Position numbers and translations under genes: made by a program. A stretch of 64,000 nucleotides of DNA from NCBI RefSeq assembly GCF_047675955.1, contig NC_132923.1:90393137-90457136 (forward strand). The letters run 5' to 3'. Below, piece after piece: positions 1 through 14,554 of the stretch (its first letter is position 1; each line of letters opens with the position of its first letter). The stretch comes from Chlorocebus sabaeus. Lineage: Eukaryota > Chordata > Mammalia > Primates > Cercopithecidae. The notes below the pieces were generated by a model that searched no databases, was not told the DNA's origin, and saw only the letters and a list, made by a program, of their open reading frames with translations.

Positions 1-889
1 AAACAAAAATCCTGAGCAAGCTCCCTTGCTGAGATGGAAAGTCTGGAGGGAAACAGGACTGAACAGGGAAAGCGAACACGTCCTTTAGGGAGGCCTGAGT
101 GATGGGAAGCTTGATGTGCCACAATGTGGGTGGGTTAGTGATTTAACAAAACCGTTTTGAAAGTGCCACCGTCTAGACAGGAATTAAGAAGTGGAAATGG
201 TTCAGGGCCTTCCTCCTGGAGCCTCCCCACCCACCTGCCCAGGGCTGTTGCTGACACCTTCAAAGGGCTTAAGAGAAAGGCATCCCCTGAGGAACTGGGG
301 ACCCACCCCCAGTACTTTCCTGGGCTGCTGGGACTGGGAGTGCAGGCAGTGGTGCATTTCTGGATATGGTTTTATATTTGTTTGAATTCATTTTCCTGTG
401 CTATGAGTATATGAATACATTTAAGTATATACTCCTATATTTGTGTGTAATATATGCATATATACGTTTACATGCAAATATAGACTGTGCTTATGTGGAT
501 TGTGTGAGTTTGTAAATTCCTAGGTGTGCCTGTGGTGTGTGTGTGTGTGTGTTGGGGATGTTTCTAAATTGGACCAAGGAGGGAGTGGGTAAGGGGTGGG
601 TTAATTTAGGAACTTGGGAAAACTAGGTGGTCACAGTTTCCAACTAGTCTAGAAACGCAAAGAACACAGGGTCCCAGCTGTCTGCCCAGAACCACTTTAG
701 GGGCCTAGGTCCCCTTGAAGTCCCAGGACAGGCCCCAGCCCCACCATCGCTGGTCTCTGAGCTCAGTTTAGAATAGCAATGTCAAACCCAACCACCCTAC
801 TCACACCCCAACTCTGCCTGCCTGTCTGTCCCTCTCTGTTTCTCTCTCCTTCGCTTCCCCCTCCACCCCCACGGATCCTCCCTAGTAGC
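1..889. other. Non-coding sequence, no gene seen
   Basis: Single-copy looking sequence with an AT-rich TATATGCATATATACG stretch near 452 and a short (TG)n at 535-552. The short open frames here match nothing I know. Confidence 0.6.
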
Positions 890-1425
890 TCACAGCGGGG
901 TTTGGGGCGTGTAAGAGGGGTTGGCGAATGCCCCATGGGGCCGCCCTCTCAGAACCTCCGGCCGGGCAGGGGGTGTCCTCGAAGAGCGGGAACAACGGGC
1001 TGCGGGGCTTGAGGGAACTTGAGGCCGGGTCCGTCCCCGCCTCTCCTGGGCGGCCCACTGCCCTCTGCGTGCAGAGGAGGCTAGGTCCAGGTTCGGGTGG
1101 GGGATGTGGGTCTCACTCCCCATCTTGGGCCCGCTCCCGCCCCAACGGCTGGCGCTCCCCGGGGCAGTGGCTGGGTGGTGGGCGGCTTATAGCTAATTCG
1201 GGAGTTAATGGCGGCGGCCGGGCCCCCCGCGGGCCCCTCCACCTCCCACCCCTACCCGAGGGCCCGGCCGCGGGCCGCCCGCATCTGCGCCGTCCGCGGC
1301 GATTCATCATCTTGATCCATGGCGCGCGCTGACGGCGGCCCCGGCCGCGCTGACAAGACTAACAAAGCAATTTGCCACGAGCCATCTCCTGGACAGGTTA
1401 TTAGCGCGGCCGCCGCTTAAAGAGC
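890..1425. promoter_or_regulatory. CpG-rich block, candidate conserved regulatory element A
   Basis: Dense CpG (GCGGCGGCCGGGCC, CGTCCGCGGCGATTCATCAT, GGCGCGCGCTGACGGCGGCC) with AT cores embedded (TAGCTAATTCGGGAGTTAAT; GGTTATTAGCGCGGCC). CpG survives here while the flanks are CpG-poor, which suggests an unmethylated regulatory region. No coding exon recognised on either strand. Confidence 0.6.
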
Positions 1426-2545
<1,120 letters not shown>

Positions 2546-3204
2546 TCATCCCCAAAAGCAGAGTGACTATTTCATGGTCTCAGACAGAAGTCGATTTTTG
2601 AAGGAATTCTCTAGGTAGAGAGGATGTGGCCTGGTGCTTTAGATGTACTGCACAGGTCTGTGTGAAGGGACTGGGTGTGCACCCCTTCACTTGGGGAACA
2701 TCCAAGTGTGTGTCTGTCTGCATAAAGCCAAGTGTCATACGTGTGTGTAATTCACACGTGGTAGGGGGGTCAAGTGTGTCCCCCTACATATGTGCTGAGA
2801 GATTGCCTTGTGTTTGTGTGCACTGAGGACTAAGTGTGTCCCTTGGGTGTACAAGGAGGCCTGGGAACGGCCTGAGTGTGGCACACATGTGAACATGCCT
2901 GTGTACACCTGGGGTAACTGGCCTTCAAACCAGGAAAGAGCCCCCACCTCCTTGTTCACTCTTCTCTCAAATCCAGCCTCAGCATTCCCAAACTGTCAGC
3001 CTCCACACAGTGCTGGGGAGAGGCATGGCCTCTGAGAGCCTGGGGGAAGCTCCTGAGGGGTCCAGACAGAGGAGGCCCACTCTACCTTAAGGGCGGCTGG
3101 TCTTAAATCTCCACCCAGGTTGGTGCTAAGGGCCCAGGGTGGAGGCAGGGGGATGTACCATGTGCCAGGAACCTGGCTTTTTTTCTTCTCTTCCAGCCAA
3201 CCAG

Positions 3205-3475
3205 GCCACGTCTTCACCCGAGGGGAGGCCCAGCTCTGTCGCTGCCTGCGCCACCACCGCGTCCCTGACGTGAAATATGGGGGGCGCAGGCCGCGCTGGG
3301 GAGATTTGTCATCTGTGCTCAGCGGGTGACTCTATCTGCAGACTATTAGAGTATAAAATATATTTTACAAGAGTTTTAGCTACAGGTGACTTGCTCTTTA
3401 TTACTAGATGTGGGCAAAATCAATACTTCTGTAACTAAAAGATCATTTATTTTGCTTTTTGAAACATTTTTCAAC
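3205..3475. promoter_or_regulatory. Candidate conserved non-coding element
   Basis: A CpG-containing left part (CGCCACCACCGCGTCCCTGA) abuts a long AT-rich repeat-free part (TATTAGAGTATAAAATATAT; TTATTACTAGATGTGGGC). The switch in base composition without any repeat resembles a developmental enhancer. Confidence 0.4.
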
Positions 3476-3745
3476 AGGGGCACTGGCTAAGCTTGCAAAG
3501 CTATGATTAAGAGTTATGGTGGCGCCGGTTTCCCTTAACCCTTTGAGGACCACAGTGCAGGCACACCTCAGGCTGGTGCCTGGCCATGGAAATCCAGACA
3601 CACAGATACACATCCCGAACGCAGCAAACACAGATGCAGACACAAAGTGCATGGCGCCCCCACCCTGATAAAGCCATCATGCAGATACACATATTCTCAT
3701 ACATGTATATGCTCTTCCAGATACACATAGAAATACAGCTGCACC

Positions 3746-4240
<495 letters not shown>

Positions 4241-4815
4241 CTAACTTCTGACACTGGGTCAGTGGCCAACCAAGGGTAGGGACTCTGAAAGGAGGCTGGA
4301 AGATGCTGAGGAGTCCCACAAATGCAGCTGTGGCCACCACAAGCAGAGAATGGAGACAGCCCAAAAGATGGGATCTGTGGAGCCTGGGCCCTACTATGGC
4401 CAAAGCCCAGCTCTCCTCGGTTCCTCATCCCTAAGACAGGCCTGCCCCTCTCACTGCCAACTAAAGCAAGGGACGGTTTTTCCTGGAAGGAACCAGCCAT
4501 ATAGGAAAGCTGTGAAGTTATGACTCCATCAAAGCTGCTTGTATACCTGCTTGTGCCACCTGGCCTGGCCCTGGGTGAGTTGAGAATTATTAAGATTCAG
4601 AATTAAGAATGATTAAGCAGCAACATGCCCTTCTCAGTACGGCATCCTCTAACTGGATTGGAGCTGTCCTCTAGACATTATCTGATTCAGAAAATCTGCA
4701 TTAGCCCAGTTGTTATTTACCTCAGGGTTGGGAGAGTCGTGGGGGAGATTGTAACTTAACCCCCCCACAGGGTGAAGTTCTAATGATGAGATTCCCAATA
4801 GTGAGACTGGGAGGT

Positions 4816-5300
4816 TTATCAGTTATCCATTGCTGTATAACAAATTACCCCCAAACTTAGTGGTTTGCAGTAAATATTTATTGTATCTTAGTTTCTGAGG
4901 GTCAGCAATCCAGGAGCAGCTTAGCTGGGTGGTCTGACTCTGGGTTTCCCATGAGGCTGCAGTCAAGCCGCGCTGTCCAGGGCTATATCATCTTAAGTCT
5001 TGCTTGATGGGAGCTGGAGGGTCCTATTCTAGGAAAGCTCACTCTCATGGCTGGCAGTTGGTGCTGGCTGTCAGCTGGGGTGCCTCAGTTCTCTTCCATG
5101 TGGCCTCTAGGAGGATAGCCTGGACTTCGTTATAGGGATGGATCAGAGAGAGAAAGAGACAGAGAGAGAGTGAGAGAGAGACAGAGACAGAGGCCGGCGG
5201 GGGGACGGGGGTGCCGACAGAAGCTGTAAACTTTTGTAGGCTAATCTTAAAAGTGACATCCTGCCACTTTGTCATATTCTATTCATTATAAGCAAGTCAC
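4816..5300 (+). mobile_element. Old interspersed repeat, family not assigned
   Basis: CAGTTATCCATTGCTGTATA, AATTACCCCCAAACTTAGTG and TTAGCTGGGTGGTCTGACTC belong to a common mammalian repeat whose name I cannot give with certainty. A GAGA-rich stretch (5140-5195) and a GC-rich run lie inside. Confidence 0.6.
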
Positions 5301-5574
5301 CAAGTCCATCCCATATTCAAGAAGAGAATTAAGCTCCACCTCTCAAAGGAAGAAGTATCAAAGAATTTGTGGGCATGTTTTTTTTTTTAACTGCCACAAC
5401 TAGGCAAGGAGACATTTCCATTTTACCCAGTGTCTGCAAGATGATAAGCACCTCTTGATGTCTCCAAATCACAGGAAAACCATGGAGCTACCTTGAAGTT
5501 GGAAGGGTGTGGTCAAGGGATGGTGGGAACGCAGAAGTATCCCTTGCTTAAAACCACAATACTGCATTATAGCG

Positions 5575-5835
5575 TGCATGGTAATTAAATGCATGAACTC
5601 TGGAGCCAGACTGCCTGGGTTCAAATTCAGGGGGATGAGGGAGGGATGCTCCCTCACCGGGCTCTGTTACTTACTAGCTGTGACCTTGGGCAAGTCAACC
5701 TCTATGCCTCAGTTTTCTTATTTGGAAAATGGGGAAACTAATCATGCTTATCCCCCGGGTTGTTATAAGGATTGTGCTAAATGAGTTACTACTTAGCACC
5801 ATGCCTGGTATGTGGGAAATGCCACATAAGTATCA
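5575..5835 (+). mobile_element. MIR element
   Basis: CTCTGGAGCCAGACTGCCTG, TAGCTGTGACCTTGGGCAAG, TTGTTATAAGGATTGTGCTA: near full-length MIR. Confidence 0.88.
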
Positions 5836-8800
5836 GCTAATACTATCAGTTCTTCACTGTCATTGGTGACTCCCTCCCTGTGAACACTTTCTCACAAGGG
5901 ATTTCTTGAGCACCTTTGATGTTCCTCAGGTTAATCCCATATACCCACTACCACCTCCCTAATTACTCTGGACCCCTCCCTATGACCAGCCTCACAGCCT
6001 GACCCAGCCAGGGGGCCAAGCAGAGGGGCTGGGCTCTGTGAGCTCCATTTGACCCTGCCAGCCCAGCACTGCCTTTTGTGGCCTCTCTGGGAATGTTGTG
6101 CAATATGTTGGCCACAAACATTTTACGAGCAAGAGGACAGGGAGAAATTTTCCTCTATCGACCCACAGTCAGGGTTGCTCCCTCCCCCTCCTCTCTGTAA
6201 GTCTCCTGGCCAATGAGAGGGCCAAGGCCAAGGCTGTCCTCTCAGCAGAGCCCCCGACACAGCAGCCCAGTCTCAGGAGCCCTTTTCCCAGTCTTCCCAG
6301 CACTGGACCTGAAACAACTACCTCTCCCCAACTCCACCCCTGGCACAGAGGAGTAGGCAGTGTTCTAATCTAGGCGTTCTGGGTGCATAGGGCCTAGAAG
6401 CCTTAGCCCCTTGGGGCAGGGAACCCCTCTAAGGTTGCTTGCTCTAGGATCCCCAACACATTTTCATCCAAATACCAATAAATAAGAAAAATAAGGTTTT
6501 TATAGGAAATTTCTCATAAAGCTACATCTATTCAATTTGAAGTTCTATCCTCTCTATTCTGGGATTATGTCTTTTCTACTTTTTTGATGCTAAAATATTC
6601 TCTTTTTTATAAAATGATGCTGACAGCAGTTAGTAGTTTTCCATCTGTGCCCTTATATGGCAAAATTAATAGCTGGCAATTTTATTCTGGAACTCATATT
6701 TAAAAGATTTTTTGCTGGCCCGTGCAATGCAAACATGTGAAACACCATTCTCTTCTACACAGAAAGCACAAAACTCCCCTTCCTTATCAAGAACTCCTGC
6801 TGACCTCTAGCTTGGGTTCAAACACCTGCTGAAAAGGGGGAGCTCACTACATTCCTGCCTCGGCTTGGCCAGCAACTTGGTGTGACCCGAGGCAAGCACC
6901 TTCTTCTTATCCTGAGCCCTGGTTGGTCTCCCCATCTGCTCAGCGAGCAGTGCAGACTGATGTTCCTTCTCACTCTGTGATCTAGACCTACTCCAACTGC
7001 TACCCTGAGCCCTGCAGCCCTTCTTGCTCTACTCCCTCATCCACCTCACCCTGAAATGGCCACAGGTGGATGCTGATATGCTGCGCCAGGCTGGCTGGGC
7101 CTGGGATGCTCCCTTACCAGGTTCCACTGGGGACACAGTCTCTGAGCTGGGGCTAGGGATGTCAGAGGGGTCTTTGGCCTTTGGCCTGGGGGACCCTTTG
7201 GGATGCGACAGGGACAGAGAGAAGGATTTATCTCAGGGGCTCGGCCTGCGCTGAGCTCTCGGGACCCCCTCCCCTCCCTGCCCCTAAGGCTTGGCTGGAG
7301 AACAAGGGGCCCCTTTGTGGGGCCTAATCTCAAAGCACTTCGGCTTTAGCGACCTTCAGGGATGAAAGCGCCAGGAGCTAGCGGCCGGGAGGTGGTGTGG
7401 GGGCAGCCCTGCTAATCCCTGCGCTTTTGCCAAACAAAGCTGCCAGGAGGGGCTGGCTCCCGGGAGATGATCCAGAGAACCAATTCCCCGAGCCTAACCC
7501 GCTCTGACAGCCCCACAAGGAGAGGCCCGCTGCCCGCCCCCATGGCCCCAGCACGGCCACAGGGGCTGAGGGAGGCCTGGCCTGGGACTGTTGGGCACAT
7601 CCTCCCATCCACCCATGGATACCCTTCTCTGTCTGTGAGCATGTTTCTCCACTTCCTTTCCCCTGTGTCAGCTACACTGGCCTGCTAGTTCCTCAGCCTC
7701 CAAACACTGGTTTCCTCAGGCCCTGCCACCCTAGTCCCCCTAGCATCCCAGTTATAATGCTGGGGGAAACATCTCAGCTCCCAAGTTCCCCAATATCCAA
7801 AGTCCTCAGCCCCTCCCAATATAATCCCATTCCTTAGTACCCCAGACTCCCAGCCCCTCAGCCACCCAATCTCCACCTCTCCTGATTCTCAGCCCACAAT
7901 CCTTAACTCTCCATCTCACAGTCTTTCAGCCTTTCTCCCCCAGCTCCCCACCCCAGGCTCCACAGAACACCAGCCCTGTTCTCCCAGCCCTTCCCCTCCT
8001 GGGCTGGGCAGACACCCCTGCCTTTCCATGGGATGCATCTGGCTCACTCTGCCCTATGCCCTTCCACCTGACCAGGCTTCCCGGTACCTCAGGGGCCCAG
8101 ACCTGTGCTCAGCGTGGCCATGAGAAGACGGAGGAGGGAAGTGATTCTGACTCAAACCTGATTAAACCTGTGTTGTGCACCAGACACTCTCTCCACCCAT
8201 GACCACTTTGAACTCCTGATGCTTCATTTCAGTCTCACAGGTGAGCAGCATCGTGGCCAGAGGAAGGGGCAGGGGTCTCTCCTGGGCTCCATGACTTGAG
8301 AAAAGCAGCCCAAAGGGCTACTTTCTTAGGGAAGAGGATGTTAACAGGGCTGGGCATTCTGCTGCCCTATGGTTCTCCTAAGCTGAGGCGACTCAGGATG
8401 CAGAAACCTCCACCAGGCTCAGAGAGGGCCAAGTGCCAGGTGGGTCACCCAGGCTGGCAGGGGCCACTGAGGATGGCCTTGCGGCCCACAGGGGAGGAGG
8501 TGGGCAGGGAAAGAGGGTGGATTCCCAGGAGAGAGGTGGGGGCCAGGCCAGCCCAGAGCATTTTCCCACCATAGCTTCTGCTGTCTCCACTCCACTAATC
8601 TGATTACGATATTTACCAACCTCCCATGGCCTGCTTGGGAGGGGTGGCGTGTTACACTGAGGATCTCAGTTCCAGTTCCCAGCATCATGGGAGGCCCAGA
8701 AAGGTGTTTATGGGACCTGAAATGCCTGCACCAGGCTGCTCCTCCTGCCTGCGGTCACAGGGATATCTGAAAGACCCTTCCCCATCAAGTCTAGCCTTCT

Positions 8801-8874
8801 TCAGGAAGTCTCCCTTGCCACCCTCTGTGTCCAGGTTCCTGGGTCCTCTCCAGTACACTGGGTTCTCATGCTGT
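5836..8874. other. Non-coding sequence, no gene seen
   Basis: Mostly unique. An AT-rich island at 6470-6740 (AATAAATAAGAAAAATAAGG) may be an unrecognised old repeat. A short CpG-bearing piece at 7330-7400 (TTCGGCTTTAGCGACC) might be regulatory. Confidence 0.5.
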
Positions 8875-9065
8875 CCCATCACATTATTGATGTAATATAA
8901 TAATTATATTATTCAAATCTGAGGCAGTGCCTTCCTTCCTGAGGATAAAAACTTTAATAGTGAGTTTGCGGGCACTGACGATAAAGAGGGTGGTGGCGCA
9001 GACCCCAGAGGGCTACTCCACCTCCACTAATTGGCATCAGTGTCACACACAGTTGCTATGACCTC
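8875..9065. promoter_or_regulatory. AT-rich palindromic stretch, possible regulatory element
   Basis: ATAATAATTATATTATTC near 8898 is close to self-complementary, followed by TAATAGTGAGTTTGCGGGCA and CCACTAATTGGCATCAGTG. Confidence 0.3.
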
Positions 9066-10821
9066 ACACTCAGGCTCAGCTCCTTCCTGAAAAGTGGGGT
9101 GGGGGAGCACTGAAACACTCGTGTCGGGATTTAGGGAGAGAACAGACCAGACCGTGGTGTCTTTCTCTCACACACACCTATGCACACATGTCCACACACT
9201 GTGAATGCACCTGCTCTCACACTGTCACATAGGGAGGGCCCACTCCTCCCAGCCCCTTCTCCCTCCTCTGTGCCAATTAGCACAGGACAGGAGGTCTATA
9301 GGGAACGCCTTGGGCTTGCTCCCTTCCAGAGCTGATGTAGGTATGAGAGTTCTGTGGAGTGAGGATGCTGCCTGTAGATGAGAGAGGGGGATTCTTTGGG
9401 GGCTGGGAGGGAGACTCTTACTCCTTCTCTAACCCAAAATAGGACCATTTAAGAGGCAAGATGCCAGCCTCCCTGAGGATTGAGGACAGAGGAGGTAGCA
9501 CTCCCTAGGAGAACCAAAATGCCTTTTCCCCCTCCCTCTCCTCCAAGGGTCTAAACCCCAAGTTCATTCATCCCTTGCAGGATTTCAAATAGAGAAGGGT
9601 TTTTGTGGGTAACAGATAAGAGTTTCTTTAAAAAGCTAACAATCCAGGACCAACTTCAGACTGGGACAAAGCTTGCCCCTACTGAGGGCCCTAGGGTTCC
9701 ACCCACAATGTACTCAACACTTACCCCTTTGGGTAATTCCAGTCAGGGGTTTGAAGAATAGGAACAAACCAGACGTCACCAAGGATCGGCCGCCCCCTAC
9801 TGTCAGGCTCTCAGAACTGCATCCTCTCCCTAGGGCGCTGCTCCCAGGCTCTTTATGTACTCCCGCATTCACACAAGGCCTGCGTCTCTCACCTCCACAT
9901 GCCTGTGGTTGGGTCAAAAAACCCATTCTGCCTTTAGGTTCCAATTCCTCCACTGGCAGCTGCCTCGAAAAGGAGAGGGCCAGGCTGAGGTAGCGGCAGC
10001 GAGGTTGAAAAGATGGAGTTTCAAAGGCTGAATCTTGACTTTTCCACCCCTAAGGTACAGAGTGGGAGGGAGAGACTAACACAGGAAACAGGAGAAGTCA
10101 GTCTGGGGCAAAGTGGCCCTGAGACTGGAGAGAAGGGGCAAGGGAGAGGGATCTGATGAAGGAAGAGAGAGGGGACAAATCAGAGGGGCACAGTGAGAAG
10201 GTCACAGGGAAGGGCAGGTAAAGTTGACGCAGGTGACAAGGGAATGGAGACATGGGCACAGGTGAGGGCACAGGTGGGCTGGGGGAGAGAAAAGGGGGCA
10301 GGGAAGGCATAGGGAGGCCTCCGAGGCGGCCCATGCGTAGCAGTCAGTGCCCCCTGCCGCCTGCCATCCACTGGTCCACATCCAGCTCTGCATGTCCAGC
10401 CCTGAGGACTGCCAGCCTTGTGACTGATGGCTAGGCCCCTGCTGGGGGCACTGAGGGTGGCCACTCAGCAGAGGCAAACAGTTTGGACATCTGTGGCCTC
10501 TGGACTAGGAGACATGGTGGGGACAGTGGGCAGAACAGATTGAGTTCAGTGCTGTGGTCAGAGGCCCAGACCTGGCAGGGGTCAGGAGAGGTTTGTGGGC
10601 CAGGCTTGGCTCCTCTCCCTCCCTCTCTGGCCTGTCCCAAGGGTCCTCTCTCAGGCAGGCCCAGCCTTTCTCTCCTGTCGTGAAGCCCAGAAGGGAGCTC
10701 TGTCCAGCTGGCCCAAGTGCCCAGGCTCCTAGCCTACCAGGCACCCTTCAGGACAGGACAGAACCCTGCCTTCCAGCCCCTCCATGGTGTACCCCAGCAC
10801 ACACAGTCAGGCCCAAGAGCC
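9066..10821. other. Non-coding sequence, no gene seen
   Basis: Unique sequence with a purine-rich part (10060-10310). Open frames up to 143 aa here are low-complexity or Alu-derived. Confidence 0.5.
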
Positions 10822-10861
10822 CTCTTGCTTTTTCTTTTCTTTTCTTTTCTTTCTTTCTTTC

Positions 10862-11190
10862 TTTTTTTTTTTTTTTTAAGACAGGGTCTCACTCTTTTGC
10901 CCAGGCTGGAGTGCAGTGGTGCAGTCAATCACAGCTCACTGGCAGCCTCAACCCGCACCCACCTACCCTTTCCCGGCTCAAGTGATTCTCCCCCTCAGCC
11001 TCCCAAGTAGCTGGGACTGTAAGTGTGCACCATCTATAGTCCCAGCTACTGGCTAATTTTTTGTATTTTTAGTAGAGACAGGGTTTCACCATGTTGCCCA
11101 GGCTGGTCTCCAACTCCTAGACTAAAGCGATCTTCCCGCCTTGGCTTACCAAAGTATTGGGATTCCAGGTATGAGCCACTGTGCCCGTCC
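10862..11190 (-). mobile_element. Alu element (AluJ/S-like), antisense
   Basis: T-run preceded by TTTTC repeats (10822-10860), then GACAGGGTCTCACTC to GAGCCACTGTGCCCG. Diverged, with a scrambled middle (CATCTATAGTCCCAGCTACT) that looks like an internal rearrangement. Confidence 0.92.
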
Positions 11191-11395
11191 CCAATCCCAC
11201 TTTCTACTCTGCCTCATTTTCTTCCATCCACATGGTGCTGTGTATGCATGGGTGGAGTGAGTATTAATTAGACTAAGCTTATAGACTGTTCAGCCCCAAA
11301 TTCATAACTTTTATCTACCACTGATCTACCCAGGCCCCTGAGGGAGAGAAGCTGACTTCATCATCCCCTTTTCTCAGCCAGGGCCTTTGTTTTGT

Positions 11396-11710
11396 TTTTT
11401 TTTCATTGTTGTTGTTGTTTTGTTTTTTGAGATGGAGTTTCGCTCTGTCACCCAGGCTGAAGTGCAGTGGTACAATCTTGGCTCACTGCAACCTCTGCCT
11501 CCCAAGTTCAAGCGATTCTCCTGCCTCAGCCTCCTGAGTCGCTGGGATTACGGGCACCCGCCATCACACCCGGCTAATTTTTTTTTTTTTAGTAGAGATA
11601 GGGTTTCACCATGTTGTCCAGGCTAATCTCAAACTCCTGTCCTCAAGGGATCTCCCCACCTCGGCCTCCCAAAGTGCTAGGATTACAGGCATGAGCTACC
11701 GCACCTGGCA
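11396..11710 (-). mobile_element. Alu element (AluS-like), antisense
   Basis: T-rich/TTG start, GAGATGGAGTTTCGCTCTGT, ends GAGCTACCGCACCTGGC. Full length. Confidence 0.95.
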
Positions 11711-12514
11711 GGCCTCTGTTGAGGGGGTGTTGTGGGGAGGCAGGCTAGGGTGAGCCATGTGGGTAACTCACCCATGGTCACCAGCAGATGATCTAGATTG
11801 GAACCTGGGTGTCCTGCACTCACCCAGGGCTCCTTCCACTCTCTCCCCTGCCTCTCCAGGCCCTGTGGTGGGTCCAGCCATCTGCCCCCAGCCTCTTATA
11901 ACATTTCCATACACATATTATACATCAGTCAGAAGATCGGTGGCCAGGAGGAGGGATGAGGGCCCAGGTAAGCAGACATGAGACATACCTTCTGGCTCCA
12001 AAACCCTGGGAGGCTGTCTTGGTTGTGGGGTGGGGGCCTAGGAGGAGTCTTGGTCTAAGGTAAATCTTGATCTAAGGTAAGTCCTGAAAGACCAATCAGG
12101 ACTCCAAATGAGGAAGCACTTAGCAATGAGACAGGCAGCCCAGGGAGGTGCTGAGCTTCCCAGGCCAAAGAGAGTTCCAGGTAAGGCCAGAGAAGGAAGG
12201 CTGGATGGCATGCTCCTTGAAGCTTCTTAGACCTGAAGGCCCAGGCTGCTCCCAGGGAGCAACAGGAAAAATCCCCCACCTTCAGACAGTCCACTTGCTC
12301 CCCTACTCCTCTTCCTCCCCAGACACATGGTCAGAAGGAAGTGTCTGAGTGGTTTCATTTCTTCAGATTCCCCCTCCCATCCCCATATCCCCTCAAGGGA
12401 GCCTGGTGTCTGGACTTGAGGATGGCTTAGCCTAGCCCCACCCCCGCAGCTGCCCTCCTTCCTGTTCCCCACCCCAGCAGCCCCCAGGCCTCTTGCTGTG
12501 CCTGGCTGAGCAGG

Positions 12515-12785
12515 GATGGGGACGCCAAGGGGCTGGGGAGGGGGCTCATCAGCGGTTGCACTGCTGCTAATAGACCGTCCTCGGCCACATCCTATTACTG
12601 CACATACCCTCCCCAACCCCCCCAGCCTGGCCAGCCTGCGCCTCTCTGTGGCTCCGGGGACCAGGCATCAGATTGGAGTCAAGATTCCGAGAGTGTCATT
12701 TGCCGCCGTTGATGGTGTTGATAATAGGGACGGGCTGGCGGGCGGGGGGGCAGCGGCACAGAGGCAGATTCTCTATTAAGGCTTC
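12515..12785. promoter_or_regulatory. Candidate conserved non-coding element
   Basis: GCTGCTAATAGACCGTCCTC and CATCCTATTACTGCAC, then GATTGGAGTCAAGATTCCG and TTGCCGCCGTTGATGGTGTT. CpGs and homeodomain-like cores persist in a repeat-free stretch. Confidence 0.4.
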
Positions 12786-13384
12786 CCCTCAGCTCAGCAG
12801 TAAGCTAGAGGCAGGCCAGAGCCAGCACTGGGCAGACAAGGTGGGGAGGTTCTCAGATAGGGTGGGCGGCTTACCTCTGCTGCTGTCTGCTGCATTAATG
12901 CAGATCAGGCCCTGGCATGGAGCATGCAGACTTGGTAGTTATGGGGTCAGAGAATGCCAAATGGCAGGGAAAAGGTGGAAAGCCAATGGAAAACCCTGCC
13001 CACCCCTCTACCACGCAGTGCCCCCGAGTCTGCCTGTTTCCATTCCACTTCACTGTCTGGGACAACCCCCAGCTGCTGAACAGAAAGGAAGGTCCTTGCT
13101 GTCCTCCCTGCTGTCAGAGCACAGCCTCATAGCAGAAGCTGCAAAGCCCTGCTGGGAGCTGGGCAGTGGGTGTTCTTGTAGCTGGCCTTCACTGGCCCCG
13201 CAGACCCCATCACCTTCACCTCCTCCATCAGCACTTCACTGCCGCCTCCTTCTCCTGTCATCACTACAACCACTGCTGCCCAGGCCACCTCGACCATGAC
13301 CATCGTCTCCACCCCCAGCCCTGCTTCCACAAGAACACCGTACTCACTACTGCTATCGCCAACCCCATCTTCATCCCCACTTAG

Positions 13385-13595
13385 CAATGGTTATGAGCAC
13401 AGGCTCTGGAGTGCCTCCATTTACTAGCTGTGTTGCCTTGGATCACATATGTTAACCCCTCAGTGTCTAAGTTTCACAGTCTTTAAATGATGATAATATT
13501 AGCCCCCTCAGAGGGCTGTCATGATTAAACAAGTTATTACATATAAAGTACTTAGAATAGTGCAGGGTGCATAGTAAGTACTCAATAAATCTTAT
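13385..13595 (+). mobile_element. MIR element
   Basis: GGTTATGAGCACAGGCTCTG, TTTACTAGCTGTGTTG and the 3' TAGTAAGTACTCAATAAAT. Confidence 0.88.
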
Positions 13596-13695
13596 CCTCA
13601 TTATTATTATCCTTATTCTCACCATTATCAACTTCATTGCCACCACTCCCACCTTCATCATCACTGCCTCCACTGCCCTCCTTAACAGAAATAGC

Positions 13696-13999
13696 AGGCC
13701 AGGCGTCGTGGCTCATGCCTGTAATCCCAGCACTTTGGGAGGCTGAGGCGGGCAGATCACCTGAGATCAGGAGGTGGGTGAATCACCTGAGGTCAGGAGT
13801 TTGAGACCAGCCTGGCCAACATGGTGAAACCCTGTCTCTACTAAAAATACAAAAATTAGCCCAGTGTGGTGGCGTGCGCCTGTAATCCCAGCTACTAGGG
13901 AGGCTGAGGCAAGAGAATCACTTGAATTTAGGAGGCAAGGTTGCAGTGAGCCGAGATCTTGCCACTGCACACCAGCCTGGGCGACAGACTGAGACTCCG

Positions 14000-14030
<31 letters not shown>
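13696..14030 (+). mobile_element. Alu element with internal duplication
   Basis: GGCCAGGCGTCGTGGCTCAT to an A-tail. The segment ATCACCTGAGATCAGGAGG is followed at once by a second copy ATCACCTGAGGTCAGGAG (13758-13800), an internal duplication of about 25-30 bp. Confidence 0.95.
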
Positions 14031-14054
14031 CAAGTAATAGCAGCTATCACTTAC

Positions 14055-14235
14055 ACAGTATTTATTATGGGCCAGGCACTAGTCTAAGTATGGTGCATAT
14101 TTTATTGACTCATTTAGTCCTCACAAGAACTCTATGAGGTAGACATTATTAGCATCCCTATTTTATGGGAGAGGAAACTGAGGCAGAGAAAAGTTAAATA
14201 AGTTGCCTGGGGTCACACGGCTAATGTCAGAACCA
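14055..14235 (-). mobile_element. MIR element, antisense
   Basis: GGGCCAGGCACTAGTCTAAG, CTCACAAGAACTCTATGAGG, GAGGAAACTGAGGCAGAGAA. Confidence 0.85.
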
Positions 14236-14554
14236 GAAGTCAACCTATCTCCCATTAAGGCCTACTTTGCCCACAGTATTTTGACTATATCCATCACTTC
14301 CCTGTCACCTTCATCATTATCAACATTCCAGCTCTTCCCCCACCTCCATCAGCGTGTTAGCACCACCACCTCCATGGCTATCCAACTATCTCCACTTCGA
14401 TGATGTCATCATCTCCATTCCACTCTCAACAAGCATCAGACCCTCAGCACCGTTGCTCCTTACTTGCAGCCTATCTAAAACAGATTCTTGTTTTGCCCTC
14501 CCTAGGCCCTGTGCTCTGAAAGGTATGCATGTGCCTTGTGATACAGACCTGTTA

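Noticed and set aside
12673..13299. 208-codon plus-strand frame
   Set aside because: No recognisable domain; low-complexity Ser/Pro/Leu end.
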